Shown here: piece after piece, positions 1-9,264 of the stretch
How the letters are laid out: every line of letters starts with the position of its first letter
Position numbering within the stretch: position 1 is the first letter of the stretch
Assembly: GCA_002354335.1 (NCBI GenBank)
Contig: DELI01000024.1
Coordinates: 28,553-92,552 of the forward strand
Direction of reading: 5' to 3'
DNA: 64,000 nt
DNA from: Sphingobacterium sp. UBA2700
GTDB lineage: Bacteria; Bacteroidota; Bacteroidia; Sphingobacteriales; Sphingobacteriaceae
Notes under the pieces: generated by a model
Told to the model about the DNA's origin: nothing
Database searches by the model: none
Seen by the model: only the letters and a program-made list of their open reading frames with translations
Program-made: the position numbers and the translations under genes

Positions 1-2192
1 TTAGCCCCCTTACGCATGTATTCTAATGCAGAAATCGTTTGGATCGAATAGTAGTCGCCATAGCGAGAGCGCATATGACTGATGGCAAATTCGTTCTGAT
101 ACATTCTGTAATTCAGATATTTTAAATTGGCTTTGAACTCGTCTAGCTCTAACAAGCTAGGCTCGTAAAACGACTGATAGTAATAAGCGGAATCGTATTG
201 CTTCAATTTTTCATAAGCAAGGCCCTTCAAATATTTAAGTTCCTTGTTTGTTGGTTGATATCGCAAGGCCTGGTCCGTTACTTCTAAGACTTCCTTTTCG
301 GCCTTTTCCGACAACAGCTGCGTTGCATGATCCTGCGACGCTTGAACATAGGCATTAACGACTTCGTTATGATAAGGATTACGAATGATCTCTTGACCCA
401 TCATTTCCCAGATATCTTTGGTCGGAGCACCGTTCAATTGCATGGCAGACGCTAGGCGCACTTTAAATAGGCTTTCTTCCGGATAGGCTTCGTTTGCACG
501 CTTTGCAAAAGCAAGCATCTGTGCTTTATCTTGCAATTGATGCGATAGATTTACCGCATAAAGCAGCGCTTGATGATTCTTTGGAGCCACTGCCAACCAA
601 CGAGTTACCCAATTCATGGCATCTCTATAACGCTGAGCTTCTGTACTTTCTTTGACTACTTGAGCCATCATATCATTAAACCCAGTCAGGTAATAGAATT
701 GTTGTTCGGGTTTTAAGCTCCCCAATAAGGCTTCATAACTAGCTACGGCTTTGTCATACTGTTGTAGACGCATATAGATGCTCCCTTTTTTTACAGCAAG
801 ATTGGCGTCACTAGGATTCACGCGATGCATTTCTTCGATAATTTGAAGAGCTTCTGTAAACTTGCCTTGTTGATAGTATGCGTTTTGTAAGCTATTATTG
901 ATAAAGTCGCGATATTCTGCATTTGCGTGAGGAATCAGCTGACGGAGTTTAGTTTCGGCGAGGTTCCATTCCTCTGCAGCCAGATGACCTTTAATTTCTT
1001 CGCTGATCACTTTAACAAATCCTTCCTTTAGGTCGATATCGTTCGGATAGTTCAAGAACATCGTCTTTGTGAGCTGGTTGACTTTAGAATGATCGTTTTT
1101 AAGGCGGTATAATTCCAGTTCCTTTGCAGCGAGCGTCTTTGAGTTACCTTTGATTCGCATAAAGCTATGCAATCTGCGCAATGCTTCATCGTATTGCTGT
1201 TGTGCCACTAAACTATTAAATACGACTTGGAAGGCTTCTTCATTTCCTGGCGTTGCATCCAAAATCTTTCCGTACAGCACTGCCGGGTCGTTCTGCTTAG
1301 CAGATCTGGCCGCTTCTAAAAGAAAGTAATTGTATTGCCCACCATTGATAGCTGAGGGATCATTCTTAATAAAGGCAAGAATCTCATCATAACGTTTATT
1401 CTGTTCCAACAAAGCGATTTTCTTTTGTCGCAAGGCCGCATTGCTTGGAAAGGTATTCAAGCCACGCTCGGTCGTTACCATAGCACTGTTATAATCGCCT
1501 GCTTTAATATAACTGTTTATCAAATCCATGTAGACTTCGATGTTCCTTGGCTTTTCTTGCATAAGCAGCTTATTGACTTCGATAGCATCGTCAATGCGTC
1601 CGGATTTACGTTTGTTATTCGCAGTTAATTCCATTTGATAGTTGAGGTCTTCCTGAATCTGTCCATCCTCTGGAAAGATCTGAGAGATACGTTTTAATAG
1701 GCGATTGGCTTCGACCTCATTGCCCTGCAGCCTATAAAGCTCAATCTTTTTGCGCCAGAGTCCTTTCCAATAGGGATTAACCTCCAGTAGTTCATTAACA
1801 TAGCAAATGGCACTGGAATACCGTTTGGTTTCTGTTTCAACAGTTACTAAAAGATGACGGGAGTCGACATTCCCTGGATTGAATTCTAAGGATTTGTTCA
1901 ATTCAAAACGAGCTTTATCGTATTGTTTGGTCATAACATAGTATTTTCCCAATAGCATTTTAAGATCAGAATCCTTTGGAGATTTCTGCAAATTGATTTC
2001 TGTAAATTGCTTGCCATCCTGGAGTTTACCAGCATGATATAAAGCGTTTATTTTCTTTACAACATTGCCTTTATCGCTGATGCTGACTTTTTGTTGGCCA
2101 TAGAGCCTATTGCCGGAGAAATCGACCATGCTGCCAGTGCATAGCAGGAGCATGAATATTCCCGTGCGGAGATATGTGAAATTGCTGTTCAT
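1..2192 (-). CDS. TPR-repeat protein with YaiO-type outer-membrane barrel (partial)
   Basis: This open frame runs from an ATG at 2192 to the window edge, so the C-terminus is missing. The visible ~730 residues begin with an export-signal-like hydrophobic segment and then consist almost entirely of helical TPR-like repeats (YDKARFELNKSLEFNPGN and similar units). The last visible stretch (NEFAISHMRSRYGDYYS, then ISALEYMRKG) resembles the first strands of YaiO-family outer-membrane beta-barrels, so a barrel probably follows outside the window. It lies 32 bp downstream of a processive GT2 glycosyltransferase gene and a HEAT-repeat gene on the same strand. That arrangement fits a periplasmic scaffold plus outer-membrane porin for an exported glycan. 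The TPR nature is clear. The YaiO assignment is inferred from a short stretch and from the neighbours. Confidence 0.75.
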   Translation of the reverse strand, partial: MNSNFTYLRTGIFMLLLCTGSMVDFSGNRLYGQQKVSISDKGNVVKKINALYHAGKLQDGKQFTEINLQKSPKDSDLKMLLGKYYVMTKQYDKARFELNKSLEFNPGNVDSRHLLVTVETETKRYSSAICYVNELLEVNPYWKGLWRKKIELYRLQGNEVEANRLLKRISQIFPEDGQIQEDLNYQMELTANNKRKSGRIDDAIEVNKLLMQEKPRNIEVYMDLINSYIKAGDYNSAMVTTERGLNTFPSNAALRQKKIALLEQNKRYDEILAFIKNDPSAINGGQYNYFLLEAARSAKQNDPAVLYGKILDATPGNEEAFQVVFNSLVAQQQYDEALRRLHSFMRIKGNSKTLAAKELELYRLKNDHSKVNQLTKTMFLNYPNDIDLKEGFVKVISEEIKGHLAAEEWNLAETKLRQLIPHANAEYRDFINNSLQNAYYQQGKFTEALQIIEEMHRVNPSDANLAVKKGSIYMRLQQYDKAVASYEALLGSLKPEQQFYYLTGFNDMMAQVVKESTEAQRYRDAMNWVTRWLAVAPKNHQALLYAVNLSHQLQDKAQMLAFAKRANEAYPEESLFKVRLASAMQLNGAPTKDIWEMMGQEIIRNPYHNEVVNAYVQASQDHATQLLSEKAEKEVLEVTDQALRYQPTNKELKYLKGLAYEKLKQYDSAYYYQSFYEPSLLELDEFKANLKYLNYRMYQNEFAISHMRSRYGDYYSIQTISALEYMRKGA

Positions 2193-2224
2193 TAAATTTT
2201 AAGCTAACGTTTTAATAACATGTT

Positions 2225-3661
2225 TTAAGCTGCTTTTGACTCGGTATTCGATTGAAATCCTTGACGGGTCATAGTTCCCCATTTGAATTTTTTCTTGGTC
2301 AGGAACTGCCAATAGCCTTTGAGTGAGAAAAACACGACGAAAGGGTGATAGAAGAACGCTTCGAACGATGAAAATAGAATTAGCCTTAAATATTCTGCAA
2401 ATGTTTTATATTGTTTTTTAATGGATAAGTCGAATACAAGTGTTAAGGTTGAAATACTGACACCAATCAGATAGACATAGAGCAGCATTAACCAAAAGGT
2501 GTTGAAGTTAATTTGTTCTGTATAAAGCTGAAAGATGAGAAAGAACAAGCCGGTAGTCTCAATAATTGGTGCTAACAACTCAAAGAACAGTGCGTAAGGC
2601 ATAATGACTAGGCCCATACGTCCGTACCGTTTGTTGAATAGAAAGCGGCGATGTACGAAGAAAATTTGTAATAATCCCCTTCCCCATCTTGTTCTTTGGC
2701 GAGCCAGGACGTTAAGGTTTGGTGGTCCTTCGGTCCAACAACAGGTCGCTGGAGTTTGGACGATGCGATAGGGCTGTTTGTGCTCGCGCTTATAAGCGAT
2801 CATGCGCAGCGTCATATCCATATCCTCTGCGTGCGAGTTCGTGTCGAAGCCTCCACAGTCGATTACCGTTTGTTTTTCAAACAAACCAAACCCTCCAGAT
2901 ACATTTGGTATTGCATTGATTGCCGACCAGCCCATTTTTGCTACCAAATACGAGCGCAGGTACTCCGTTTCTTGAAATGTAGGAATCACTTGTCTCGGTG
3001 GTCTAACACGCTTCAACTTTCCTTCTTCCACCTCGCAACCATTCGCCATACGCATTGTAGCACCTACTGCGATAACAGGGATATCCGAATCGAGTACCGG
3101 AAGAATAACTTTGGTTAGGGTGTCTGGCGCAAGGATGCAATCCACGTCCGTATTGATGAAATAGTCGTACTTTGCTACATTAACCCCCGCATTCATCGCA
3201 TCCGCTTTTGTCCCTCCGTTCACTTTATCGACTACGATGACTTTTTCATATAAGGGGTTGAACGACTTGAATACACGCTTCATCGGTCTACATTCTACTT
3301 TATTGATATAAGCATACGGAACTTCCACCATATCAAAATTGGAGATCAAAAGTTCTAACGTGTTATCCGTACTTCCATCATTCACAATAATGATTTCGTA
3401 ATTCGGGTAGTTTAGGCTTAATAACGACTTTACGCTGTCGATAACAATTACCTCTTCGTTATAGGCAGGCGCAACAATGGAGATGCCTGGTGCTGCTTCG
3501 GGATATTCAACAAGAATGCGTTCTTCCCTTCTGGTATATCTGGTCTTATGGCGCCAAATATTGAAGTAGCCCATTACCGCAAGCGACAAATAGATCAGCG
3601 TTATGGATGTGGCATAGAAGAAAATGCCATAGCCATAGATAGAAAATAATATATCTAACAT
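2225..3661 (-). CDS. Processive family 2 glycosyltransferase (membrane)
   Basis: A 478-residue inner-membrane glycosyltransferase of the GT2 cellulose/poly-GlcNAc synthase type. An N-terminal membrane segment (about 10-32) is followed by a GT-A domain. This contains the nucleotide-binding start APAYNEE (64-70), VNDGST (93-98), the DxD-like metal site DVD (172-174), the acceptor-site ED (279-280) and QRTRW (322-326), which is the QxxRW signature of processive enzymes. Three or four further membrane segments fill residues 340-460. No PilZ domain is present, so c-di-GMP control is not indicated. It sits between the HEAT-repeat gene (16 bp upstream) and the TPR/YaiO gene. The likely role is polymerising and translocating an envelope or exopolysaccharide; the sugar is unknown. 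Family confidence is high. Confidence 0.9.
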   Translation of the reverse strand: MLDILFSIYGYGIFFYATSITLIYLSLAVMGYFNIWRHKTRYTRREERILVEYPEAAPGISIVAPAYNEEVIVIDSVKSLLSLNYPNYEIIIVNDGSTDNTLELLISNFDMVEVPYAYINKVECRPMKRVFKSFNPLYEKVIVVDKVNGGTKADAMNAGVNVAKYDYFINTDVDCILAPDTLTKVILPVLDSDIPVIAVGATMRMANGCEVEEGKLKRVRPPRQVIPTFQETEYLRSYLVAKMGWSAINAIPNVSGGFGLFEKQTVIDCGGFDTNSHAEDMDMTLRMIAYKREHKQPYRIVQTPATCCWTEGPPNLNVLARQRTRWGRGLLQIFFVHRRFLFNKRYGRMGLVIMPYALFFELLAPIIETTGLFFLIFQLYTEQINFNTFWLMLLYVYLIGVSISTLTLVFDLSIKKQYKTFAEYLRLILFSSFEAFFYHPFVVFFSLKGYWQFLTKKKFKWGTMTRQGFQSNTESKAA

Positions 3662-3677
3662 CTTTTCGTCCCTTAGT

Positions 3678-4838
3678 TTACAAACCTGATTGATAGGTCA
3701 CCTGATCGAAGATTTTCTTACCAAATTCATTGCTCTTCGCAGATAGCTCTTTTAATGCATTACTGCCTTCTTCGCCGTACTGCTGAATAGCGTAGGCTAC
3801 TTCAATTTTAATTTCATTGTCGACAATTCGATTATAGCTATAGCACAGAAAGCGAAGGCCATCGGCAGATTTGAAAAGTGTTATTGCTTTGATGATAGCA
3901 CGTTGCACATCTTTGCTTGTCATCGGAAAAAGTTTGAAGAGGTTGGGTTCAACTTCTTGATGTCCTAATTTCCCTAAGGTCTCGATGATTGCGATTTTCA
4001 AAATGTTCGAGTCTTCAGTTTCCAACATACTTGCAAGAATGGGCGTAGCTTCTGACTGTTTGAAGAATCCGATCTCTTTGATCATAAAAGCTCTAAATGC
4101 TTCGTTCTCCGAAGTCCTAACCCAACGTGTTAGCAATGGAAGAGGTCCGCTTTTCGCCCTGCTCGTTAAGAAATGGTGAATAAGAATCTCGTCTAGAGCA
4201 TTAAAATCAGAATCAAAGCTGTCTTCTAAGAATTTGAACGGATCATTCGTATCGTACTGTAAAGCGGCAGCACGCGCATGCTTCCTTAGGCCTTTATCCT
4301 TGTGATACGCTGAACGCATAATAATTGCACCAGCACAGCCATTGCCTAGGTCGTCAAGCTTGCGTAAGGCATTTCTACGGCGGCTGGAACTGCTCGACAA
4401 AAGTTCTTTCTCCCAGAAACATGGGATCTCGTAAGCAATCAATAGCGCGCGAACATTCTGTTGATTAACTTTGTTCTTCTTACCTGAGGCAAGTTGTATC
4501 AGGTCAATGATGATGTCAGTAAACACCATCTTATCCTGTTTATTCTTAACCAATCGGATAGAGTCTGCAAGTTCAAATGCCACGTACTCCTCTGAAAGAT
4601 TTCGCTCGTCAAAAATAATAGCATTGATACGATCCCCCATCTTCGTTTCAATGCGATTCTTTCTGCGCTCGATCGCTTTATGATATAGATTAATCGCCAA
4701 GAACCGGATTAAACTAAATATGTAGACTAGCACCAGAATCGATACAAGTAGTACCGTTAGACGGATGATTAGCGGATATCCGAAGAACTTGCTCTCCAGG
4801 TATAGCGCATAATATTGAATGTAGTAACTGAGATCCAT
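3678..4838 (-). CDS. HEAT-repeat membrane protein
   Basis: A 386-residue protein with one N-terminal transmembrane segment (about residues 24-48) and a basic cytoplasmic stretch after it. The rest is a helical repeat domain, with HEAT-like units most obvious at 150-380 (for example ILKIAIIETLGKLGHQEVEP). It is the first gene of the operon with the GT2 glycosyltransferase and the TPR/YaiO protein. HEAT proteins beside such glycosyltransferases in Bacteroidota are presumed assembly scaffolds; this is inference. A TAnnTTTG box lies about 75 bp upstream. Confidence 0.82.
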   Translation of the reverse strand: MDLSYYIQYYALYLESKFFGYPLIIRLTVLLVSILVLVYIFSLIRFLAINLYHKAIERRKNRIETKMGDRINAIIFDERNLSEEYVAFELADSIRLVKNKQDKMVFTDIIIDLIQLASGKKNKVNQQNVRALLIAYEIPCFWEKELLSSSSSRRRNALRKLDDLGNGCAGAIIMRSAYHKDKGLRKHARAAALQYDTNDPFKFLEDSFDSDFNALDEILIHHFLTSRAKSGPLPLLTRWVRTSENEAFRAFMIKEIGFFKQSEATPILASMLETEDSNILKIAIIETLGKLGHQEVEPNLFKLFPMTSKDVQRAIIKAITLFKSADGLRFLCYSYNRIVDNEIKIEVAYAIQQYGEEGSNALKELSAKSNEFGKKIFDQVTYQSGL

Positions 4839-5371
4839 AATGTTTTAAAATAAGGTAAATGATTAATGTTGCTGTTTTGTGTTCTTGTTTATTCCTGTTT
4901 GTTGTTAATCCAAAATTAGAATCAACGCAAAAGAAAATTATCTCATTTTCGTAGGTTTTTGACCACTTGGGAAAATAAGACATAGTGATACACTTTTTAA
5001 AAACTTAATTATCAGAAATTTAAAAAAGACAGAGCATAAGCTTTTGCTCCTATCCATTTTCTGAATTCGGCAAGAAAATTGTCGAAAATTCGGAAATTGG
5101 ACATAGAAAAATATGGTGGACATTTCCTGTTTTCTGCATGTTTATATCGAGAATAGTATAATTTGAAAGAATGCCTGTGAAAATAAATGATGATGATCAC
5201 GAAAATGAAAGACTTTTGAGCGCAATAAAGAGAGGAATCCACAAAATAATGTCGATTTCATGTGTTTTATCTACGCAATTGTAAAAATGCGCACATGTCT
5301 CAATGCCAAATGAGCCGTAAAGTAAGGAATGTCCCCTACCTATTTAGGATAGTTTAGGCTGAATGTGATAC
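4839..5371. other. Intergenic region, AT-rich, no gene recognised
   Basis: Apart from the -7 box at 4911-4918 I find no convincing gene, hairpin or repeat here. The short open frames on the minus strand have no recognisable protein character, overlap each other in different frames, and are probably chance. Confidence 0.5.
4911..4918 (-). promoter_or_regulatory. Candidate -7 promoter box for the HEAT/GT2/YaiO operon
   Basis: On the minus strand the sequence TAATTTTG matches the Bacteroidota -7 consensus TAnnTTTG. It would give a leader of about 70 nt before the HEAT-repeat gene. I see no TTTG box at the expected 19-21 bp spacing, so support is partial. Confidence 0.4.
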
Positions 5372-6931
5372 TTAAATACTGATTTCGCTTCTGATCTCTT
5401 CAATATATTGGGAAGGAGTCTTTCCCATTACAGACTTAAATGCCGTAGTAAACTTACTGTGGGAGGAAAAGCCACTAAGCTCGGCTAAATATGCAAGCTT
5501 ATAATCCAGCAGGGAATGATCAGCATTGATCTTTTCCAATAGATAATTAACCTTTTTATGTTGTAAATAGTCATTAAAGTCGAGATTTCTATATTTTTTA
5601 ATGATATGGGAAACATATTTTTGGTTAGAACTTAAGCGACCAGCAAGTTTATTTAGCGTTAAGTCCCGTTCTAGAAAAAAGTTTTCCTGTTCTAAGGCAG
5701 AAAGTTCCCTTATCAACCGCGTTTCTGTTTCTAGCGCAATGTTTAACTCCGTCTCCGTAGCATGTGGTTCCGTTATGCTACGACTATGCTGCGCAGGCTT
5801 GGGTGAGTATTCCTCATTCAGTTCTTCCTTATGCTGTAAAGGCCGTAGGTTTATTGCCTCCTTAGACCGACGATATCGAATCTGATAAGATAACAACAGA
5901 ATAACAACGACAGAGGCTACGGAGATACACCACCAGAATAAAAGCTTATACTTACGATTCTCTAGTTCTTCTTTTCGTAATTCCATGATTATCCTGGAGG
6001 AAATCTCTTGGCCAATCAGATATTTATCCGAATCTAAAACTTGTTGCTTCTTTAAATATTCGTTCGCCATCCTATCATCTCCGGATAGCATATAATATTT
6101 CGCACTTGTCGCTGTAAAGAGTTCTTTCAACCTTAATCTTCCCGCTTTCTTCAGATAAGCGCTGGTAAGATCTAAGTAATGCTTGCAAGAGTCTATATTC
6201 GCCCCTTTTAAGTGATATTCCGCCAGTCCACGATAGACGAAAGGGATAATATTTCGATCTTCTTCAGTTAGATAGCTTAATGAGCTATGCATCAACTCGT
6301 AAGAGGTCTTCATATTTCCTAATTCCAATTCACAGATACCCTGCAAATGATAATTTGCAGCCTTTTTAATCCGTAAGGCATCGTCTGTTTCTGGGTCGAG
6401 CGCAATCAATCGTTTCGCACTGTCTAACATGTCCAATGCAACGCGATAGCTACGTGTATTCATTTTATATAATGCCTGTTCCTGATAAAGCTCAATCTGT
6501 ATATCGGACTTTAAATCAAGATCATCTAGCAAATTACACATGCTTTCCGCAGTAGCAAGGTAGGATCGCGACTGTTCATATAGGCCAAGCTCGCGGAAGT
6601 TCGTTGCCAGTATTTTGCAAAATACTGCTCGCCATCTGTTGTAACCTGTAAGCTGAGCGAGGCGATCGCCGACTGTTGCATACTTAATTGCACGCTGCAC
6701 ATTCCCCAAGCTTTGTTGAATATTGCTGTTTAAAATATAGCTCTTAATCTTTTGCTCGTCAGTTTCCGCAGCCTCTATAACAGAATCACCCATCGTTGCG
6801 GCAGCTTCCACGTTCGACCCCATATATTGCTGATGGCAAGCCGTATATAGACTATCGAAATTACTCGATTGCCCCCATGCACAAAATATAATGCAGAAAA
6901 AAAACAATATGGAAAGAATAGCCCTACGCAT
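5372..6931 (-). CDS. TPR-containing, membrane-anchored AraC-family regulator
   Basis: A 519-residue sensor-regulator. An N-terminal signal or anchor segment (1-20) precedes a long helical TPR-like region (about 25-325), which would lie in the periplasm. A single transmembrane helix follows (330-350), then a cytoplasmic linker and a C-terminal AraC/XylS helix-turn-helix pair (about 415-519). The HTH region contains LTLNKLAGRLSSNQKYVS and LAELSGFSSHSKFTTAFK, with PSQYIEE at the end. This one-component layout is common in Bacteroidota. It lies 8 bp downstream of a second membrane AraC gene, probably in the same transcript. The signal sensed and the targets are not evident from sequence. Confidence 0.85.
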   Translation of the reverse strand: MRRAILSILFFFCIIFCAWGQSSNFDSLYTACHQQYMGSNVEAAATMGDSVIEAAETDEQKIKSYILNSNIQQSLGNVQRAIKYATVGDRLAQLTGYNRWRAVFCKILATNFRELGLYEQSRSYLATAESMCNLLDDLDLKSDIQIELYQEQALYKMNTRSYRVALDMLDSAKRLIALDPETDDALRIKKAANYHLQGICELELGNMKTSYELMHSSLSYLTEEDRNIIPFVYRGLAEYHLKGANIDSCKHYLDLTSAYLKKAGRLRLKELFTATSAKYYMLSGDDRMANEYLKKQQVLDSDKYLIGQEISSRIIMELRKEELENRKYKLLFWWCISVASVVVILLLSYQIRYRRSKEAINLRPLQHKEELNEEYSPKPAQHSRSITEPHATETELNIALETETRLIRELSALEQENFFLERDLTLNKLAGRLSSNQKYVSHIIKKYRNLDFNDYLQHKKVNYLLEKINADHSLLDYKLAYLAELSGFSSHSKFTTAFKSVMGKTPSQYIEEIRSEISI

Positions 6932-6939
6932 AATACGAA

Positions 6940-8019
6940 TTACTTCACTACCGATTTCTCGCGAAACTCGATTGGAGAACAGCCCATCTCCTGATTAAAA
7001 TTTCTATAGAAGGAAGCTCGAGAATTAAAACCACAATGCAAAGCGAGTTCCTCAATATTCATATCAAAACCTTCGTCACTTAAATAAATGCAAGCTTCCT
7101 TGATGCGCAAGGAGTTGATTACTTTCAGAAAGCTTTCATTAAAATGAAGTTTAAAAAACTGTTGAATAACAGGCTTTGAAACATTCAGAAGCTTTGACAT
7201 CTTGTCGATACTAAACTCCGTATCGAGGTAGGATTTCTCCACAAGGTAGTCTATAATCTTCAGTTTAACACCTTGTTGTTCAGCGTGTGTTAAGCCGGAT
7301 AAATTACGTTCAAAAGGCTCCGTATTCAGTTCTCCGCTTAAAGATTGCATTTCTAATCGCAGCGGTCTCCGAAGTCGCCCCAAGAAATAATTATAGCCTA
7401 ATAAGCTTCCTAGCAACATAATGAAAAAGATCGTCGCACCTGAACTGGGTGCATCAGCACTACCCTTTTCAATTATTCTATTTAATACCAGGGTTAGCAT
7501 AAAAATCGAGGACACCAGAATCAGGATAACGCTGTAATAATAGATTCTTCTTTCTAATCGCGCCCGGTTTGCACCATTATTACTCAATATAAAAACACCT
7601 ACCGGATAGAAGAACCAAGAAAGGCCCATGAGGCTGTAAAGTACGATATAATATTCTCCCCGAAATTCCATTCGAAAGGAATAGGAACTAATAAAAATAA
7701 CATGCCCTACCAAAAACAATAAGAAAGGCATGCCGTGCCACAGCACTTGTTTTACGGTTATCTTCTTTTGTTCGATAGCACGATAAGCAAAGTATAGAAA
7801 TGGACCATACACTAATCCAAACGGTGCCGACCTGTCGACATAAACAAGTCCTGGAAGGAGATCTCTAAATACCGCTGCATGGCAAATATGGATTAATAGG
7901 AACAACAGAAAAAGCTGTGCCAGCCTATCCATATCCGTTTTTTGCTGCAGGTAGTGGCTAATTTGAAGTCCAAGCAAGCAAATGAGAGAAGTTGCGCAAT
8001 ATAGAAAAGAGAAAATCAT
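6940..8019 (-). CDS. Membrane-embedded AraC-family regulator
   Basis: A 359-residue protein with about seven hydrophobic helices in residues 1-225 and a C-terminal AraC-type DNA-binding domain (about 260-355). The latter contains FSIDKMSKLLNVSKPVIQQF and LALHCGFNSRASFYRNF. Its ATG overlaps the stop codon of the preceding regulator gene by 4 bp (ATGA), which indicates translational coupling. The membrane half presumably senses a ligand or membrane state, which is inference. It resembles its upstream neighbour in layout (both have a V/YGP motif after the early helices), suggesting an old duplication. Confidence 0.85.
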   Translation of the reverse strand: MIFSFLYCATSLICLLGLQISHYLQQKTDMDRLAQLFLLFLLIHICHAAVFRDLLPGLVYVDRSAPFGLVYGPFLYFAYRAIEQKKITVKQVLWHGMPFLLFLVGHVIFISSYSFRMEFRGEYYIVLYSLMGLSWFFYPVGVFILSNNGANRARLERRIYYYSVILILVSSIFMLTLVLNRIIEKGSADAPSSGATIFFIMLLGSLLGYNYFLGRLRRPLRLEMQSLSGELNTEPFERNLSGLTHAEQQGVKLKIIDYLVEKSYLDTEFSIDKMSKLLNVSKPVIQQFFKLHFNESFLKVINSLRIKEACIYLSDEGFDMNIEELALHCGFNSRASFYRNFNQEMGCSPIEFREKSVVK

Positions 8020-8972
8020 ATATTCTGCAACATTTTAAGCCTGTATTCCGATGGCGATAGTCCGTTAAACTGTTTGAAATATCGCGTAAAGGACGTCCGG
8101 GAGTTAAAACCACATAGATTCGCGAGGAATTCTAATTTTAAATTATCAGTACCGCTTTTCAAGAGCTGTATCGAATAGGCGATCCTGTATTTTGCCAGCC
8201 ATTCATAGAAATTACTTTCTAAACTGTTATTAATAACATAAGATATGTGGTGTTTGGGGATATTGGTATACACCGAGAGACCTTCTAAGCTCAAGTTAGC
8301 ATCCAGAAATAGCTGCTCGCTCTCCATGATGCTATTTAGTTTCGTCTTGTACAATTCTATTGTTTCCCGAGATAAATTCAGATGTATCAACTCTTCCCCA
8401 ATTGGAGAACCCTCCTTCTTAGCCTCAAAGCGCGTCGTATAAACATACCATATGATCAATCCCATTGAAATAATCATCAAGGAAATAACAACAAATAGCG
8501 GATTGACATCAAAATCAAATGGCATAATCATGTTGAAGAACAATAAGCCGAAAAAGAATGCCGCGGCAACACCCAATAATGCCAAATTTTCTACAAATAA
8601 GATCTTGTTTACTTCAGTAGTCTCTGCTTTGAGTTTCGACGATTTGAATAATACATAAACCGGATAACCTGTCAGCAGGCAGAATACCGCCAGCATATAC
8701 GGAATATCAACTTCATTATACCAGCCCGTGGGGTTCAACAGGAAAAGTATCAGAAAAGAGATAAGCGGTGTTAGATGAAGCAACACGGTGCCCACATCGA
8801 TACGCTCCTGCAAACTCGCCTTAAAAATGAAAAACAACATTGGACCATATACTAAAGGTATTGGCAATATGATCACATTCAAGATCAGTATGACATGTAT
8901 ACAAAGGATGGAAAAAAAGAGACCGATTATAAGTCCAAATAATCCGTAACGTTTGATTGCCCTGTTAAACAT
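8016..8972 (-). CDS. Membrane-embedded AraC-family regulator
   Basis: Six or so hydrophobic helices are followed by an AraC-type DNA-binding domain at the C-terminus (LSLEGLSVYTNIPKHHISYV and LANLCGFNSRTSFTRYFKQF). The reading frame can begin at a GTG at 9032, but a perfect TATATTTG promoter box lies at 9042-9049. It would place the transcription start only a few bases from that GTG. I therefore prefer the ATG at 8972 (318 residues, leader about 60 nt). Compared with the next gene it seems to lack the first membrane helix. It is the first gene of a three-regulator operon, with an ATGA overlap to the second. Targets are unknown; the divergently oriented neighbour is the trehalose gene. Confidence 0.83.
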   Translation of the reverse strand: MFNRAIKRYGLFGLIIGLFFSILCIHVILILNVIILPIPLVYGPMLFFIFKASLQERIDVGTVLLHLTPLISFLILFLLNPTGWYNEVDIPYMLAVFCLLTGYPVYVLFKSSKLKAETTEVNKILFVENLALLGVAAAFFFGLLFFNMIMPFDFDVNPLFVVISLMIISMGLIIWYVYTTRFEAKKEGSPIGEELIHLNLSRETIELYKTKLNSIMESEQLFLDANLSLEGLSVYTNIPKHHISYVINNSLESNFYEWLAKYRIAYSIQLLKSGTDNLKLEFLANLCGFNSRTSFTRYFKQFNGLSPSEYRLKMLQNI

Positions 8973-9041
8973 CGCCGAATCTTCAAATTCAAAAAATACA
9001 GTTAATAAATCGTGGTTAACGCAGTTTTGCACAACGTTTTA

Positions 9042-9049
9042 CAAATATA
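9042..9049 (-). promoter_or_regulatory. -7 promoter box of the three-AraC operon
   Basis: On the minus strand TATATTTG matches TAnnTTTG exactly. It lies just upstream of the first AraC gene and supports the ATG at 8972 rather than the GTG at 9032. A -33 box is not obvious. Confidence 0.5.
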
Positions 9050-9124
9050 CTTATTTATTTTTTTAATTAAGATTCTTCCAATTATAGAAAATATTATCAT
9101 AGTATGAGGGAATTATTAAACATA

Positions 9125-9141
9125 TTAACCATACTGGTTAA
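9125..9141. promoter_or_regulatory. Inverted repeat TTAACC-5-GGTTAA
   Basis: A perfect 6-bp inverted repeat with a 5-bp spacer in the divergent region between the AraC operon and the trehalose gene. It could be an operator, but AT-rich DNA gives such repeats by chance fairly often. Confidence 0.3.
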
Positions 9142-9184
9142 ATATTAACCCTAAATGTATTTTTAATCTTAATTACCACATTAT

Positions 9185-9208
9185 TTAACTCGCATCCGCA
9201 TGAGTTAA
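9185..9208. promoter_or_regulatory. Inverted repeat TTAACTC-10-GAGTTAA upstream of otsAB
   Basis: Perfect 7-bp arms separated by 10 bp, centred about 70 bp upstream of the trehalose gene start. Spacing of about 17 bp between arm centres is compatible with a dimeric regulator. It shares the TTAAC core with the repeat at 9125-9141. The function is inferred. Confidence 0.35.
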
Positions 9209-9264
9209 TTAAGAAAATAGAAATCAGGCAAACAAAAACCGGCTGAAATTGTTTGTATAGCAGT

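Noticed and set aside
2696..3118. 140-codon plus-strand frame
   Set aside because: It lies antisense inside the GT2 glycosyltransferase gene, whose motifs are all intact. It has no protein character of its own.
4714..5242. Small minus-strand frames upstream of the HEAT gene
   Set aside because: They overlap each other in different frames, one runs into the HEAT gene, and none has a recognisable domain or signal.
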